Of a DNA stretch of 64,000 nucleotides, positions 51,976 through 61,812 are shown one piece after another. The translations under genes were made by a program, and so were the position numbers. Each line of letters opens with the position of its first letter. The stretch's first letter is position 1. Source of the DNA: Peptoniphilaceae bacterium (lineage in GTDB: Bacteria > Bacillota > Clostridia > Tissierellales > Peptoniphilaceae); contig CABJAE010000011.1 of NCBI GenBank assembly GCA_902363535.1, positions 9,930 to 73,929 on the forward strand, written 5' to 3'. The notes under the pieces are model-generated. The model made no database searches, was not told where the DNA came from, and was given only the letters and a program-made list of their open reading frames with translations.

Positions 51976-54900
51976 TCACATTTTGGCACTATCGCCAATA
52001 AGATCCATCATGCTTAACTGGTTATCTTTCGGGATTCCTTGAAGGGCGCCGTGGGCTTTCAGGGTCTCTACGACGGTTTTCGACGCGCCGCTTCGATTCA
52101 CCATGTCTTCAACGGAAAGGAAGGGCTGTTCGTTCATGGCCTCATAAATTTCCTTCGCCACCGTATGGCCGATCCCCTGAAGGGAACTGATGGGCAGAAG
52201 CACCTTGTTTTCGTAGACGGAAAATTTCTCGTAATGAGAGGCACCTAAGTGAATGGGCTCGAATTCGTAGCCTCGCGCCATCATTTCCAATACGACTTTC
52301 AAAATAGGGATTTCAGACAGTTCCGCTTTCGTCGCCTCGTCGTTTCCTTCGATCCATTCAACACGCTGTTTAACGGCGTCATAGCCTTGAACCAAAAGGT
52401 CGCCGTTTAGGTCGGAAAGTTTTGTCGTAAAATAGGCGGCGTAAAAGGCCAGCGGGTAATGAACCTTGTACCAGGCGATGCGAAGACTGGTCATGACGTA
52501 GGCCACCGCATGGGCTCTGGGGAACATGTACTTGATTTTTTCGCAACTTTCAAAGTACCAACTCGGCACGTCCAATGTCTTTAACACGTCCATGTATTTT
52601 TCGGGAAGACCGCGTCCTTTTCGTACAGCTTCCATGGTGTCGAAGGCCACTTTGTTTTCCGCACCGGCAATAATCAGGTAGTTCATAATATCTTCCCGCG
52701 TACTGATGACTTCGGAGATCGTCGCCTTACTTGAGTGGACGAGATCCTGTGCATTTCCCGTCCACACGTCGGTGCCGTGGGAAAGGCCTGAAATATTGAC
52801 CAACTCGCCGAAGGTGGCGGGCTTCGTGTCCATGAGCATGCGCACGACGAAGTCTGTGCCGAACTCGGGAATCCCCAGGGTGCCCGTAGGCGACGAGAAT
52901 AGGGATTCGTCGACTTTTAGCGCGTCGGCGGATGTAAACAGGCTCATGACTTCGGGATCGTCCATGGGAATGTCTTCCATGGCCACGCCGGTTAAGTCTT
53001 CCAACATGCGGAGAATTGTGGGCGCATCGTGGCCAAGGATGTCCAGTTTTAAAATATTTTCGCTAATGGAGTGGTAGTCGAAGTGTGTGGTAATGACGTT
53101 TTTCTTCTTCTCATCCGCCGGATACTGAATGGGCGTGAAGTGGTGAATGTCTTCGTCTTTCGGCACGACCATTATGCCGCCCGGGTGTTGGCCGCTTGTC
53201 CGCTTCACTCCTTCGATGCCCTTTGCCAAACGCAGGATCTCCACGGGGTTTTTCTGAAGATTGTTTTCTTCGGTAAATTTCTTCACCAGGCCGAAGGCGG
53301 TCTTTTCCGCCAAGGTACCGATGGTGCCGGCGCGGAAGACGAAGCCCTCGCCGAAGTAATCTTCGATGAATTTGTGGGCGGTGGGCTGATACTCCCCGGC
53401 GAAGTTTAAGTCGATGTCCGGTTCTTTGTCGCCGTAGAAACCTAAAAAGACTTCGAAGGGAATTTTATGGCCGTCGCGAATCAATGGCTCGCCACAGACC
53501 GGACAGTTTTTTCTCGGCAAATCGAAGCCGGTGCTCACTTTTCCGTCGTCGATAAATTCACTGTGTTTGCACTTGCTGCAAACATAGTGGGGCATAAGGG
53601 GATTGACTTCCGTGATTCCCGTCATGGTGGCGACAAAAGAGGAGCCGACGGAGCCACGGGAGCCGACGTAATAGCCGTCGGCGTTGGATTTTTCGACGAG
53701 CTGTTGGGCGATTTTGTACATGACCGCGTAGCCGTTTCCGATAATGCTTTCAAGCTCCGTGTTCAGGCGATCTTCCACTATTTTCGGCAGGGAATCGCCA
53801 TAGATTTCCCGCGCCCGTTTAAAGGCATCGGCCTTTAAATCCACGTCGGCATTTTTAATTTTCGGCGGAAATTTCCCCGAGGGAATGGGCGGAAATACCT
53901 CGATGGAATCGGCGATCTTTTTTGGATTGTCGATGACGACGGCTTCGGCATCGCCTGCGAGAAAAGAAAAGGCTTCGAGCATTTCGTCGGTGGTCATAAA
54001 ATAGGCGCCGCCATTTGTAAAGGGACGGCCGCGGAATTTCGAGTATTCCAATATCTCGAGAAATTCGGCATTCTCTTTGTTCATATAGCGCACGTCTGAA
54101 GAGGCGATGACGGGAATATCCAGGCTTCGGCCTAAATCGAGCAAGTCGCGAATCATGGCTTTTCCGTCTTCTTCGCTTCGCAACAGACCGTCGGCATAGG
54201 CCCGCTCGTAGCGAGATACGGGCGCCACCTCAATGTAATCCAGAATGGACGCGATCCTCTTGAGCTCATCGTCCGACGCGCCGCGCAAGTAGGCGTCGAT
54301 TAGTTCGCCCCCTTCTCCCCCGGAGCCGAGAATAAAGTTATTCTTCGATTTCAGCACTTCCGATTTCAACATGCGGGCCGTTCGGAAGAAGTGATCCATG
54401 TGCGAGGCGGAGATCAAGTGGTACATGGCCGTAAGTCCCTCGAGATTTTTCGGGAAAATCGTGAGCTTCGTCGGAAATGATTTTTCCGGCGACTTCGGTT
54501 TTAGGCGATTGAGATCCTCAGGATTCTCGATGCCGATCTTCGCCGCCATGGCCTGAAGCTGAATAAAGAGCTCCGCCGTGGCCTCGGCGTCGTTGACGGC
54601 GCGGTGGGCGCCCTGCAAATTGATGCCGAAGCGCTTCGCCAAGGTGCCTAATTTATAATTTTTCACCTGAATGTCCAAGGAACGTGCCAGAAGCAAGGTG
54701 TCGATGGTGGCATAGGGGACTTTTCCCTTCCGCCTGAATTCGATAAACCGCGAGTCGAAGGAAGCGTTGTGTGCAACCAAAATGCTGTCGTCGATAAATG
54801 CCTCAAAGCGAGGGAGCACCACGTCGATGGGATCGGCATCGGCCACCATGTCGTTTGTAATGTGGGTTAATTCCACCACCTTCGGCGGAATGGGCTGCAT

Positions 54901-56190
54901 GGGATTCACGAAAGTGGAGAAGCGATCCACGATGCGACCGTCTCGAATTTTCACGGCGCCGATTTCCGTCACCTCGTCGAAGCGCGGCGAAAAGCCCGTA
55001 GTCTCTAAGTCAAAGACCACGTAACTTGCCCCGTATTGAGCGTTCCCGGGGTTTTTAAAGATATGCTCTCCGTCGTCCACCACATCGGCATCCACGCCGT
55101 AGAGAATGCGAATGTCGTGCTTCTTTGCAGCGCTCATGGCATCGGGATAGCCCTGCACCACATTGTCGTCGGTAATGGCGATGGCCTCGTGGCCCCAGGC
55201 CTTGGCCTGCTTCGCGAAATCGTCGATGGTGTTGGTGCCGTCCATATTGCTCATTTTCGTGTGGACGTGCAGCTCGATGCGCTTTTTCGCGCTTTTGTCC
55301 TCCCGTTTTTGCGTGGGAACCACCTTCATATTTCGCGCAACGACGCTTTCCCTGCGGTCGAAACTGTCGAAATCGTATTTCCCGTGAACGGAGACGGTCT
55401 TTCCCTTGGAAAAAGTTTGAGCAAAGGCGTCGGCTTCCTGATTTTTTACAAAAGCCTTCACATTGGTGCTGTCCGTCCCGTCGTAAAGGGAGAGGATAAA
55501 CAGGGTTTTGTCGTTTTTTATGGGTCGCTCGTCGAAGTCGAAGACGGATCCCGTAATGGTGACGGTCTCACCGACGCGACAGTCGCCTATGGGCGTCGGG
55601 GGTTCAAATTTATTTTTTCCGAACTGGTAAACTTCGTCGCTCTTCGCCTTTTCCTTCGCCGCAGGCGCTTCGATCTTTATGCCGTCGCTGAACACCGATT
55701 CTTCGCTCTCGATCAACTCGTCCAAAGCACTCAATTCGCAGTCCCCGTCCGGACAGGCGCATTCCAGGAAATAGCGCCGACCGGTGATTTCTTCGAGCCT
55801 GCTTTCGATGTGCATGGAGAGGACGGTCTTTTCCACTGTGGCGTTGGGCACATGAAGCGTAATGCGGCTTTCCTTCATGATAAAACAGTCACGCTCGAGC
55901 CAAGCATCGGATGCGGTAATGGAGGCCTTTAAAAAATTATAGATTTCATCTTCCGTGTACGCCGCCCGCTCCGCTTGCTTTTCCCGGTAATTTGTCTTGA
56001 CCGCAAGGGTGGGATAGCATTTTTTCAGAAGCGTTTCAAATTCATCGCGCCAATCCCCTTCTTCACAATCCATTTCCAGTGTCAAACCGGCAAGCGTCCG
56101 ATTATAGATCACTTTTTTTATGGGCAGGGATTTATTTAAAATAAAATCCATCAAAGCGCGCTCTGATGGATGGGTGTTTTTGTCGATCAA
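51976..56190 (-). CDS. polC: DNA polymerase III alpha subunit, Gram-positive type
   Basis: 1404 residues. Replicative polymerase with built-in proofreading. Order: N-terminal domain, OB fold (about 200-300), PHP domain first part (HVHT near 315), inserted DEDD exonuclease (about 390-560; FDLETTG, HNASFD, HRAVNDAEAT, all intact), PHP second part, zinc region CSKC...CPVC, palm with DIDLNF, and HhH near the C-terminus. Canonical PHP histidines are replaced: TDD where TDH is usual, and DVRY where NVHY is usual. ATGA overlap with ispG. Confidence 0.96.
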   Translation of the reverse strand: MIDKNTHPSERALMDFILNKSLPIKKVIYNRTLAGLTLEMDCEEGDWRDEFETLLKKCYPTLAVKTNYREKQAERAAYTEDEIYNFLKASITASDAWLERDCFIMKESRITLHVPNATVEKTVLSMHIESRLEEITGRRYFLECACPDGDCELSALDELIESEESVFSDGIKIEAPAAKEKAKSDEVYQFGKNKFEPPTPIGDCRVGETVTITGSVFDFDERPIKNDKTLFILSLYDGTDSTNVKAFVKNQEADAFAQTFSKGKTVSVHGKYDFDSFDRRESVVARNMKVVPTQKREDKSAKKRIELHVHTKMSNMDGTNTIDDFAKQAKAWGHEAIAITDDNVVQGYPDAMSAAKKHDIRILYGVDADVVDDGEHIFKNPGNAQYGASYVVFDLETTGFSPRFDEVTEIGAVKIRDGRIVDRFSTFVNPMQPIPPKVVELTHITNDMVADADPIDVVLPRFEAFIDDSILVAHNASFDSRFIEFRRKGKVPYATIDTLLLARSLDIQVKNYKLGTLAKRFGINLQGAHRAVNDAEATAELFIQLQAMAAKIGIENPEDLNRLKPKSPEKSFPTKLTIFPKNLEGLTAMYHLISASHMDHFFRTARMLKSEVLKSKNNFILGSGGEGGELIDAYLRGASDDELKRIASILDYIEVAPVSRYERAYADGLLRSEEDGKAMIRDLLDLGRSLDIPVIASSDVRYMNKENAEFLEILEYSKFRGRPFTNGGAYFMTTDEMLEAFSFLAGDAEAVVIDNPKKIADSIEVFPPIPSGKFPPKIKNADVDLKADAFKRAREIYGDSLPKIVEDRLNTELESIIGNGYAVMYKIAQQLVEKSNADGYYVGSRGSVGSSFVATMTGITEVNPLMPHYVCSKCKHSEFIDDGKVSTGFDLPRKNCPVCGEPLIRDGHKIPFEVFLGFYGDKEPDIDLNFAGEYQPTAHKFIEDYFGEGFVFRAGTIGTLAEKTAFGLVKKFTEENNLQKNPVEILRLAKGIEGVKRTSGQHPGGIMVVPKDEDIHHFTPIQYPADEKKKNVITTHFDYHSISENILKLDILGHDAPTILRMLEDLTGVAMEDIPMDDPEVMSLFTSADALKVDESLFSSPTGTLGIPEFGTDFVVRMLMDTKPATFGELVNISGLSHGTDVWTGNAQDLVHSSKATISEVISTREDIMNYLIIAGAENKVAFDTMEAVRKGRGLPEKYMDVLKTLDVPSWYFESCEKIKYMFPRAHAVAYVMTSLRIAWYKVHYPLAFYAAYFTTKLSDLNGDLLVQGYDAVKQRVEWIEGNDEATKAELSEIPILKVVLEMMARGYEFEPIHLGASHYEKFSVYENKVLLPISSLQGIGHTVAKEIYEAMNEQPFLSVEDMVNRSGASKTVVETLKAHGALQGIPKDNQLSMMDLIGDSAKM

Positions 56191-57245
56191 CGGTGATCCC
56201 TTTCTATTAAGTCGATAAGAGCGTCTAATAGATGCGCTTCGTCAACGGTTTCCACGACTTCGCCTTTTTTAAAGATGACGCCGCGACCATTTCCGCCGGT
56301 GATGCCGTAATCCGCCTCGCGGGCTTCGCCGGGTCCGTTGACGCGACAACCCATAATGGCGATTTTTCCTTCGAAATTCAAGGCCTTAAAGCGATCTTCC
56401 GCATCCTTAACCAAATGAATCAAGTCGATTTCCGTGCGTCCGCAGGTGGGACAGGCGACGATGTCGATGCCCTCGCGCCTGAGGCCCAAACTCTTCAGTA
56501 TGGCCTTGGCACAGTGCACTTCATCGACGGGATCGCCCGTTAAGGAGACCCGCATGGTATCGCCAATGCCCTCTTCAAGTAAGGTACCCATGCCCACAGC
56601 CGATTTCACGATGCCGTTCATGCCGGCACCGGCCTCGGTAATGCCCAGATGAAGGGGATAATCGCTGACGCGGGAAAATTCCCGGTAGCTTTCGATGGAT
56701 TGACGCACGTCCGAGGATTTTAAAGAGACTTTAATGGCGTCGAAACCGAATTTTTCCAGTGTGGCGATTTCATCCAGTGCTGATTCCACGATGGACTTGG
56801 AGTTCACGCCACGGTATTTCTCGATGAAGGCCGGCTTCACAGAACCCGAGTTGACGCCGATGCGGATAGATACGTTCCGCGCCTTTGCCGCATCCGCCAC
56901 TTCTTTCACCTTCCAGGCCTCGCCGATATTTCCCGGATTAATGCGCAAACCGTGGACGCCGTGCTCCAATGCGTAAAGGGCCAGGCGATAATCGAATTGA
57001 ATGTCGGCGATGACCGGAATGGAAATGGCGGGAATGATTTGATCCAAGGCTTCTGCATCCTCGAGATCATTGACCGCTACGCGGATAATGTCGCAGCCTG
57101 CATTTTCCAGTCGATGAATTTGATCGATGGTGGACACCGCATCTTTCGTCTTCGTGTTGGTCATGGACTGAATGCTAATGGGAGCGCCGCCGCCGATTAA
57201 TACGTCGCCGACAGCGATTTGTCTCGTGTGTTTAGACAAGTTCAT
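56187..57245 (-). CDS. ispG: 4-hydroxy-3-methylbut-2-en-1-yl diphosphate synthase
   Basis: 352 residues. Penultimate MEP-pathway enzyme, reducing ME-cPP to HMBPP with a 4Fe-4S cluster. TIM barrel (SIQSMTNTKTKD; ADIQFDYRLA; LRINPGNIG) and C-terminal cluster domain with CPTCGRTEID and MGCRVNGPGEA. Normal length for bacteria. Confidence 0.95.
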   Translation of the reverse strand: MNLSKHTRQIAVGDVLIGGGAPISIQSMTNTKTKDAVSTIDQIHRLENAGCDIIRVAVNDLEDAEALDQIIPAISIPVIADIQFDYRLALYALEHGVHGLRINPGNIGEAWKVKEVADAAKARNVSIRIGVNSGSVKPAFIEKYRGVNSKSIVESALDEIATLEKFGFDAIKVSLKSSDVRQSIESYREFSRVSDYPLHLGITEAGAGMNGIVKSAVGMGTLLEEGIGDTMRVSLTGDPVDEVHCAKAILKSLGLRREGIDIVACPTCGRTEIDLIHLVKDAEDRFKALNFEGKIAIMGCRVNGPGEAREADYGITGGNGRGVIFKKGEVVETVDEAHLLDALIDLIERDHR

Positions 57246-57253
57246 CGTCCTTT

Positions 57254-58252
57254 CTATTGGATGAATCGGGCAATATCGCCGAAAATCGTCACGTAAATCA
57301 TGAGAGCAAAGAGCAAGACAAAGCTTGCCACGGAAAGCCCCTGTTCGATTCGTTCGTTTACCGGTTTGCCCGTGATTCCTTCGATTAGGATAAACACGAG
57401 CTTGCCTCCGTCGAGGGCGGGAATGGGCAGCAGGTTCATAAAGCCCAGATTCGCCGAAATGTAGGCCGTGATAAACATCAAAGAGCCGAACCCGTACTTT
57501 GCCGAGTCGCCGATCACTTTCACCACGCCTACGGGGCCGGACAGATTGTCTACGCCCAGGTTTCCCGTAAATAATTTCCCTAAGACGTCGAAAATGGTGA
57601 CGATAACTTTCCCCGTCATCTTGAATCCGTCGCCCATGGCTTTTACCGGATGCTTTTCGCTGGTGGGTTGTATGCCCACGATGGGGCGACCGTCTTTTTC
57701 TACGGGCTTTACGGTAAAATCGAGAATTTTCCCTTCGCGATCAATGCCGATGGTAATGGGATTTTTCGAAGACGCCACGGTTTTGGAAAAAGCGTCCCAG
57801 TCCTTTATTTCCTTTCCGTCGACGGAGCGAATGGCGTCCCCTTTTTGAATTCCCGCCACGGCCGCCGGGGAATTCGGAATCACTTCGTCCACGATTTTCG
57901 TCGGATAGCCGGTGATTAAGAGAAAAAGAGAAAAGGCCACGATGGCCAGGACAAAATTCATGCCAGCGCCGCTGACGATGACCGCTGCCCGCTTCAATAG
58001 ACTCGCGTTATTGAACGACCGCGGGTCGTCCGATGCCGACTCTTCCCCTTCCATGGCCACATAGCCGCCGATGGGCAACGCCCGAAGGCTGTATTGGGTT
58101 TCTTCCGTTTGTTTTTTATAGATTAAAGGGCCCATGCCGATGGCGTACTCATTCACGCGAATACCGACGGCCTTTGCCACAGCAAAATGGCCGAATTCGT
58201 GTATGGCGATAATTAGTATAAAGACAAAAAGTGAACCGAAAAGGGTCGTCAT
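57254..58252 (-). CDS. rseP: Site-2 intramembrane zinc metalloprotease RseP
   Basis: 332 residues. HEFGH zinc motif in the first membrane helix, one PDZ domain (about 110-190), and the third zinc ligand in PIPALDGGKLV. Cuts membrane-bound regulators and leftover signal peptides. It follows cdsA by eight bases; the dxr gene usually between them is absent. Confidence 0.93.
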   Translation of the reverse strand: MTTLFGSLFVFILIIAIHEFGHFAVAKAVGIRVNEYAIGMGPLIYKKQTEETQYSLRALPIGGYVAMEGEESASDDPRSFNNASLLKRAAVIVSGAGMNFVLAIVAFSLFLLITGYPTKIVDEVIPNSPAAVAGIQKGDAIRSVDGKEIKDWDAFSKTVASSKNPITIGIDREGKILDFTVKPVEKDGRPIVGIQPTSEKHPVKAMGDGFKMTGKVIVTIFDVLGKLFTGNLGVDNLSGPVGVVKVIGDSAKYGFGSLMFITAYISANLGFMNLLPIPALDGGKLVFILIEGITGKPVNERIEQGLSVASFVLLFALMIYVTIFGDIARFIQ

Positions 58253-58260
58253 ATAACCTC

Positions 58261-59031
58261 CTAAAGTGAAAAGCGGAACAGAATATAGACCATGGGTATG
58301 ATTAAGAGCATGCTGTCGAAGCGGTCCATGAATCCGCCGTGGCCCGGTAAAAAGTGGCCGAAGTCCTTAATCCCCATGGCGCGTTTAATTTTCGATGCAA
58401 ACAGATCCCCCAGCTGCGCCGTAACGGAGGCGAGGCCGATAAAGAGCACGTGGATCAGCGTAATGTGAATGTCGAAAATCATGCAGTAGATCAAACCGCA
58501 TAGCATGGTACCCGCGACGCCGCCCAACGCGCCCTCCACGGTTTTGTTCGGGCTGATGGTGGGACACAGCTTGTGTTTTCCGAAAGCCATTCCCGTCAAA
58601 TAGGCGAAAGTATCCGTGGCAATGGATATGACGAATACCAGATAAAGGTAACGCGTCTTGTCCAAAGCCATGATGGGGAACAAAAAGGTGGGCACATAGA
58701 TCAGTATGAGGGCAGAGATACCCATATCTTCGATCGTAAAATCATCCTCTTTTAAATAATACAGTATGAGGAAAAACAAAGGGATGGTAAATGCCACAAA
58801 CCACGGCCAGCCTCGCTCGTACACCACAAAGTGAAAGGCACAGGCAAGGAGAATGTAGTGCTCGGGAATGTTATTGCCCTTGTGTTTAAAGGCGGAAATC
58901 AGTTCGTGACACAGAGCCAGGGAAAAGAAGAGAACGGCACATTGCAACACCATTCCGCCGAAATAGAGAATCGCCACTAAAAGAGCGATGAGAACCAAGG
59001 CCGTCGTCGTTCGTTTTAACAGATTACTCAA
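58261..59031 (-). CDS. cdsA: Phosphatidate cytidylyltransferase
   Basis: 256 residues, about seven membrane helices. Makes CDP-diacylglycerol from phosphatidate, the precursor used by PgsA. C-terminal signature FASKIKRAMGIKDFGHFLPG then GGFMDRFDS. It directly abuts uppS. Confidence 0.94.
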   Translation of the reverse strand: MSNLLKRTTTALVLIALLVAILYFGGMVLQCAVLFFSLALCHELISAFKHKGNNIPEHYILLACAFHFVVYERGWPWFVAFTIPLFFLILYYLKEDDFTIEDMGISALILIYVPTFLFPIMALDKTRYLYLVFVISIATDTFAYLTGMAFGKHKLCPTISPNKTVEGALGGVAGTMLCGLIYCMIFDIHITLIHVLFIGLASVTAQLGDLFASKIKRAMGIKDFGHFLPGHGGFMDRFDSMLLIIPMVYILFRFSL

Positions 59032-59745
59032 TTATACGCCTCCAAATCGCCTGTCCCTCGTTTGATAATCGTCTATGGCTTTCTTTAATGTGTCTTCCGT
59101 AAAGTCCGGCCAAAGAATATCCGAGAACCAAAATTCCGCATAGGCCAATTGCCAGAGCATAAAATTGCTGACCCGCAGCTCGCCGCTCGGACGGATCAAC
59201 AGATCCAGGGGCGGCTGGTTTTTCGTATAAAGCTCCCTTTCGAAAGCTTCTTTATCGATGGCATCGACGGAAATCTCGCCGTTCACGGCTTTTTGCGCCA
59301 GCGATTTTGCCGCACGTAGGATTTCATCCTGCCCCCCGTAGTTCAAGCCGATATTTAAGATGAGATCCACGTTGGATTCGGTGCGCTCGACGGCGCCTAA
59401 GACCATCTTTCGGGTCTTTTCGCCTAATGCGGACAGGTCGCCCATAATGTTCAGCTTCACGCCGTTTTCGTCCAATTCGTCAATGTATTGATCGATAAAT
59501 GTGCGCAAGAGAAACATAAGGTTTGACACTTCCTGCTCCGGGCGCTTCCAATTTTCCGTGGAAAAGGCGTAGAGAGACAGATAGGGGATATTCAATTTGT
59601 AGCAGGCCCTTACGATTTCCAAAACCCGCTTCACGCCCTCTTTGTGGCCGTAAGTGCGCGGCATATTGCGCGCCTTTGCCCAGCGGCCGTTGCCGTCCAT
59701 GATAATGCCCAGGTGTTTGGGCATGGCTTTTTTTTCAGAATCCAT
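59032..59745 (-). CDS. uppS: Undecaprenyl diphosphate synthase
   Basis: 237 residues. Cis-prenyltransferase making the C55 lipid carrier of wall synthesis. HLGIIMDGNGRWAKAR with the catalytic aspartate, LSLYAFSTENWKRP, and RPSGELRVSNFMLWQLAYAE. Start ATG 59745 with AGGAGA upstream. Confidence 0.96.
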   Translation of the reverse strand: MDSEKKAMPKHLGIIMDGNGRWAKARNMPRTYGHKEGVKRVLEIVRACYKLNIPYLSLYAFSTENWKRPEQEVSNLMFLLRTFIDQYIDELDENGVKLNIMGDLSALGEKTRKMVLGAVERTESNVDLILNIGLNYGGQDEILRAAKSLAQKAVNGEISVDAIDKEAFERELYTKNQPPLDLLIRPSGELRVSNFMLWQLAYAEFWFSDILWPDFTEDTLKKAIDDYQTRDRRFGGV

Positions 59746-59756
59746 GATTTCTCCTA

Positions 59757-59780
59757 AAAAGAAAGAACCCCCTTAGGGGG
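59757..59780 (-). terminator. Terminator-like hairpin between frr and uppS
   Basis: Read on minus: CCCCC-TAA-GGGGG followed by TTCTTTCTTTTT. Probably partial, since uppS follows within 20 bases. Confidence 0.6.
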
Positions 59781-59796
59781 CCCTATTCAGTTGTAT

Positions 59797-60357
59797 TTAA
59801 ATTTCAAGCAATTCGTCTTCCTTTGCCTTCGCAATGGCGTCGATGTTTTTAACGGCGGCGTCGATGATCTTCTGAATTTCTTCTTCGTAATCTTTTTGAT
59901 CATCTTCGGAAATTTCCTTGTTCTTTTCCGCTTTTTTAATCAAGTCGATGGCGTCGCGACGAACGTTTCTGATGGCAACTTTCGATTGTTCGGCATCTTT
60001 TCCTACGACTTTGATCATTTCCTTGCGTCGTTCTTCCGTCAACGCGGGAATCGCCAAGCGAATCAATTTGCCGTCGTTGGATGGATTCAGGCCCAGATCC
60101 GATTTTAAAATTTCTTTTTCAATGGCGGGGATCAAGGATGCGTCCCAGGGTTGAATGGTCAACAGACGCGCTTCCGGTGCCGTAATGCCGGCAACTTGAT
60201 TTAACGGCGTTTGTTGGCCGTAGGCTTCCACGGTAATCCGGTCCAAGAGGGACGGATTGGCGCGGCCGGCGCGAATGGATGCCAATTCTTCCTTTAAGCG
60301 ATCGGCAGTCTTTTCCGTTTTGGTTTGAACTTCTTTTTTGACTTCGCTAAAATCCAT
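59797..60357 (-). CDS. frr: Ribosome recycling factor
   Basis: 186 residues. Splits post-termination ribosomes with EF-G. Family blocks RAGRANPSLLDRI, QPWDASLIPAIEKEI and LTEERRKEMIKVV. Usual neighbour of pyrH. Confidence 0.96.
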   Translation of the reverse strand: MDFSEVKKEVQTKTEKTADRLKEELASIRAGRANPSLLDRITVEAYGQQTPLNQVAGITAPEARLLTIQPWDASLIPAIEKEILKSDLGLNPSNDGKLIRLAIPALTEERRKEMIKVVGKDAEQSKVAIRNVRRDAIDLIKKAEKNKEISEDDQKDYEEEIQKIIDAAVKNIDAIAKAKEDELLEI

Positions 60358-60369
60358 ACAAAATCCTCC

Positions 60370-61077
60370 TTATTCAACACGGGTCCCCAGTTCCTTGCCC
60401 ATGGCCGCGTCGAAAAGATTGCTCGATTCGTCGATGCCGAAGACAAGTAGGGGGATTTCATTATCCATGCATAGAGAAGTGGCTGTCGAATCCATGATTT
60501 TTAAATTCTTGCTGAGAATATCGAAATAAGACAAATTGTCGAATTTCACTGCGTCGTCGTAGACATTGGGATCGGAATCGTAAATGCCGTCGACGCCTTT
60601 TTTCGCCAGCAGAATGACTTCCGCGTCGATTTCCGCCGCGCGAAGGGCTGCCGTGGTGTCCGTGGAAAAATAGGGATTGCCGATGCCTCCGGAGAAAATG
60701 ACCACGCGGCCTTTTTCCAGGTGGCGAATGGCCCGGCGACGAATGTAGGGCTCGGCCACTTGTTTCATTTCGATGGCCGTCATGACCCGCGTCACAACCT
60801 CCATTTGCTCCAGGGCATCTTGAAGCGCCAGGGCGTTCATGACCGTGCCGAGCATTCCCATGTAGTCGGATGTGGCTCGGTCCATTTCCTTGCTGTCCCG
60901 GCCACGCCAGAAATTGCCGCCGCCGACGACGATGCAGGTTTCCACACCAGCCTCGGAGATGCGCTTGATCTCACGAGCGAAGAGCCTGACCACAGAAGAA
61001 TCGATGCCGATTCCTTTTTCTCCCGCCATGGCTTCCCCGCTGAGTTTTAAGACGATCCTCTTGTATTTAGGTTCCAT
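60370..61077 (-). CDS. pyrH: UMP kinase
   Basis: 235 residues. Phosphorylates UMP to UDP. Amino-acid-kinase fold: [40 protein letters not shown]. Sits between tsf and frr, the conserved order. Confidence 0.96.
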   Translation of the reverse strand: MEPKYKRIVLKLSGEAMAGEKGIGIDSSVVRLFAREIKRISEAGVETCIVVGGGNFWRGRDSKEMDRATSDYMGMLGTVMNALALQDALEQMEVVTRVMTAIEMKQVAEPYIRRRAIRHLEKGRVVIFSGGIGNPYFSTDTTAALRAAEIDAEVILLAKKGVDGIYDSDPNVYDDAVKFDNLSYFDILSKNLKIMDSTATSLCMDNEIPLLVFGIDESSNLFDAAMGKELGTRVE

Positions 61078-61090
61078 GGTCCGGGTCCGC

Positions 61091-61735
61091 TTATTTCATT
61101 TGTTTTGCAACTTCTTCGGCGAAGTCTTCGGAGCGTTTTTCCATGCCTTCACCGACTTCATAGCGGCAGAAGCGACGGATGCTGATCTTTTCGCCGATTT
61201 TTGCGATAAGTTCGGTTAATAATTCGTTTACGGTCTTGTCGCCGTCTTTAATGAAGGGTTGATCCAAAAGGACGATTTCTTTGTAGAATTTTTCCAAACG
61301 GCCTTCGACCATTTTTTCTACAATGTGTTCCGGTTTGCCTTCATTTAACGCTTGTTCCTTTAAGACGGAACGTTCGTGATCCAATTCGTCTTGGGGAACT
61401 TCGTCGCGGGTAACGTATTTCGGGTTGACGGCAGCCACTTGCATGGCCATGTCGCGAACAAATTCTCTGAAGTCTTCGTTTTTGGCGACAAAGTCGGTTT
61501 CGGTGTTGACTTCGATCAAAACGCCGATGCGGTTGTTGTGGATGTAGCTTTCTACAATCCCTTCCGCTGCGATGCGATCGCTCTTCTTAGCGACCTTGCT
61601 GAGGCCTTGTTCTCTGAGGATGTCGGCGGCGCGATCAATGTCGCCGTTGGATTCCTTTAAGGCCTTCTTGCAGTCCATCATGCCTGCGCCGGATTTGTCT
61701 CTTAATTCTTTTACCATTTTTGCAGAAATTTCCAT
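61091..61735 (-). CDS. tsf: Elongation factor Ts
   Basis: 214 residues from ATG 61735 (AAAGGGG upstream). Exchanges GDP for GTP on EF-Tu. N-terminal UBA ([21 protein letters not shown]) and core with [14 protein letters not shown]. It is shorter than the ~280-300 residues of E. coli or Bacillus EF-Ts, resembling the compact forms of Thermus and some Bacillota that have one core subdomain. Confidence 0.94.
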   Translation of the reverse strand: MEISAKMVKELRDKSGAGMMDCKKALKESNGDIDRAADILREQGLSKVAKKSDRIAAEGIVESYIHNNRIGVLIEVNTETDFVAKNEDFREFVRDMAMQVAAVNPKYVTRDEVPQDELDHERSVLKEQALNEGKPEHIVEKMVEGRLEKFYKEIVLLDQPFIKDGDKTVNELLTELIAKIGEKISIRRFCRYEVGEGMEKRSEDFAEEVAKQMK

Positions 61736-61768
61736 TTTAAGTCCCCTTTCAGATACGAGTTGCACTCT

Positions 61769-61803
61769 CAAAAAAATAAGAGTTCCATTGGCCAGAACTC
61801 TTA
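61769..61803 (-). terminator. Attenuator-like terminator between rpsB and tsf
   Basis: Read on minus: TAAGAGTTC / GAACTCTTA, nine perfect pairs, nine-base loop, then ATTTTTTT. It would lower tsf relative to rpsB expression. Confidence 0.75.
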
Positions 61804-61812
61804 TAATTTGCC

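Noticed and set aside
55036..55932. 298-codon plus-strand open frame opposite polC
   Set aside because: Shadow of polC produced by codon bias; no domain signature and low-complexity valine/glycine-rich translation.
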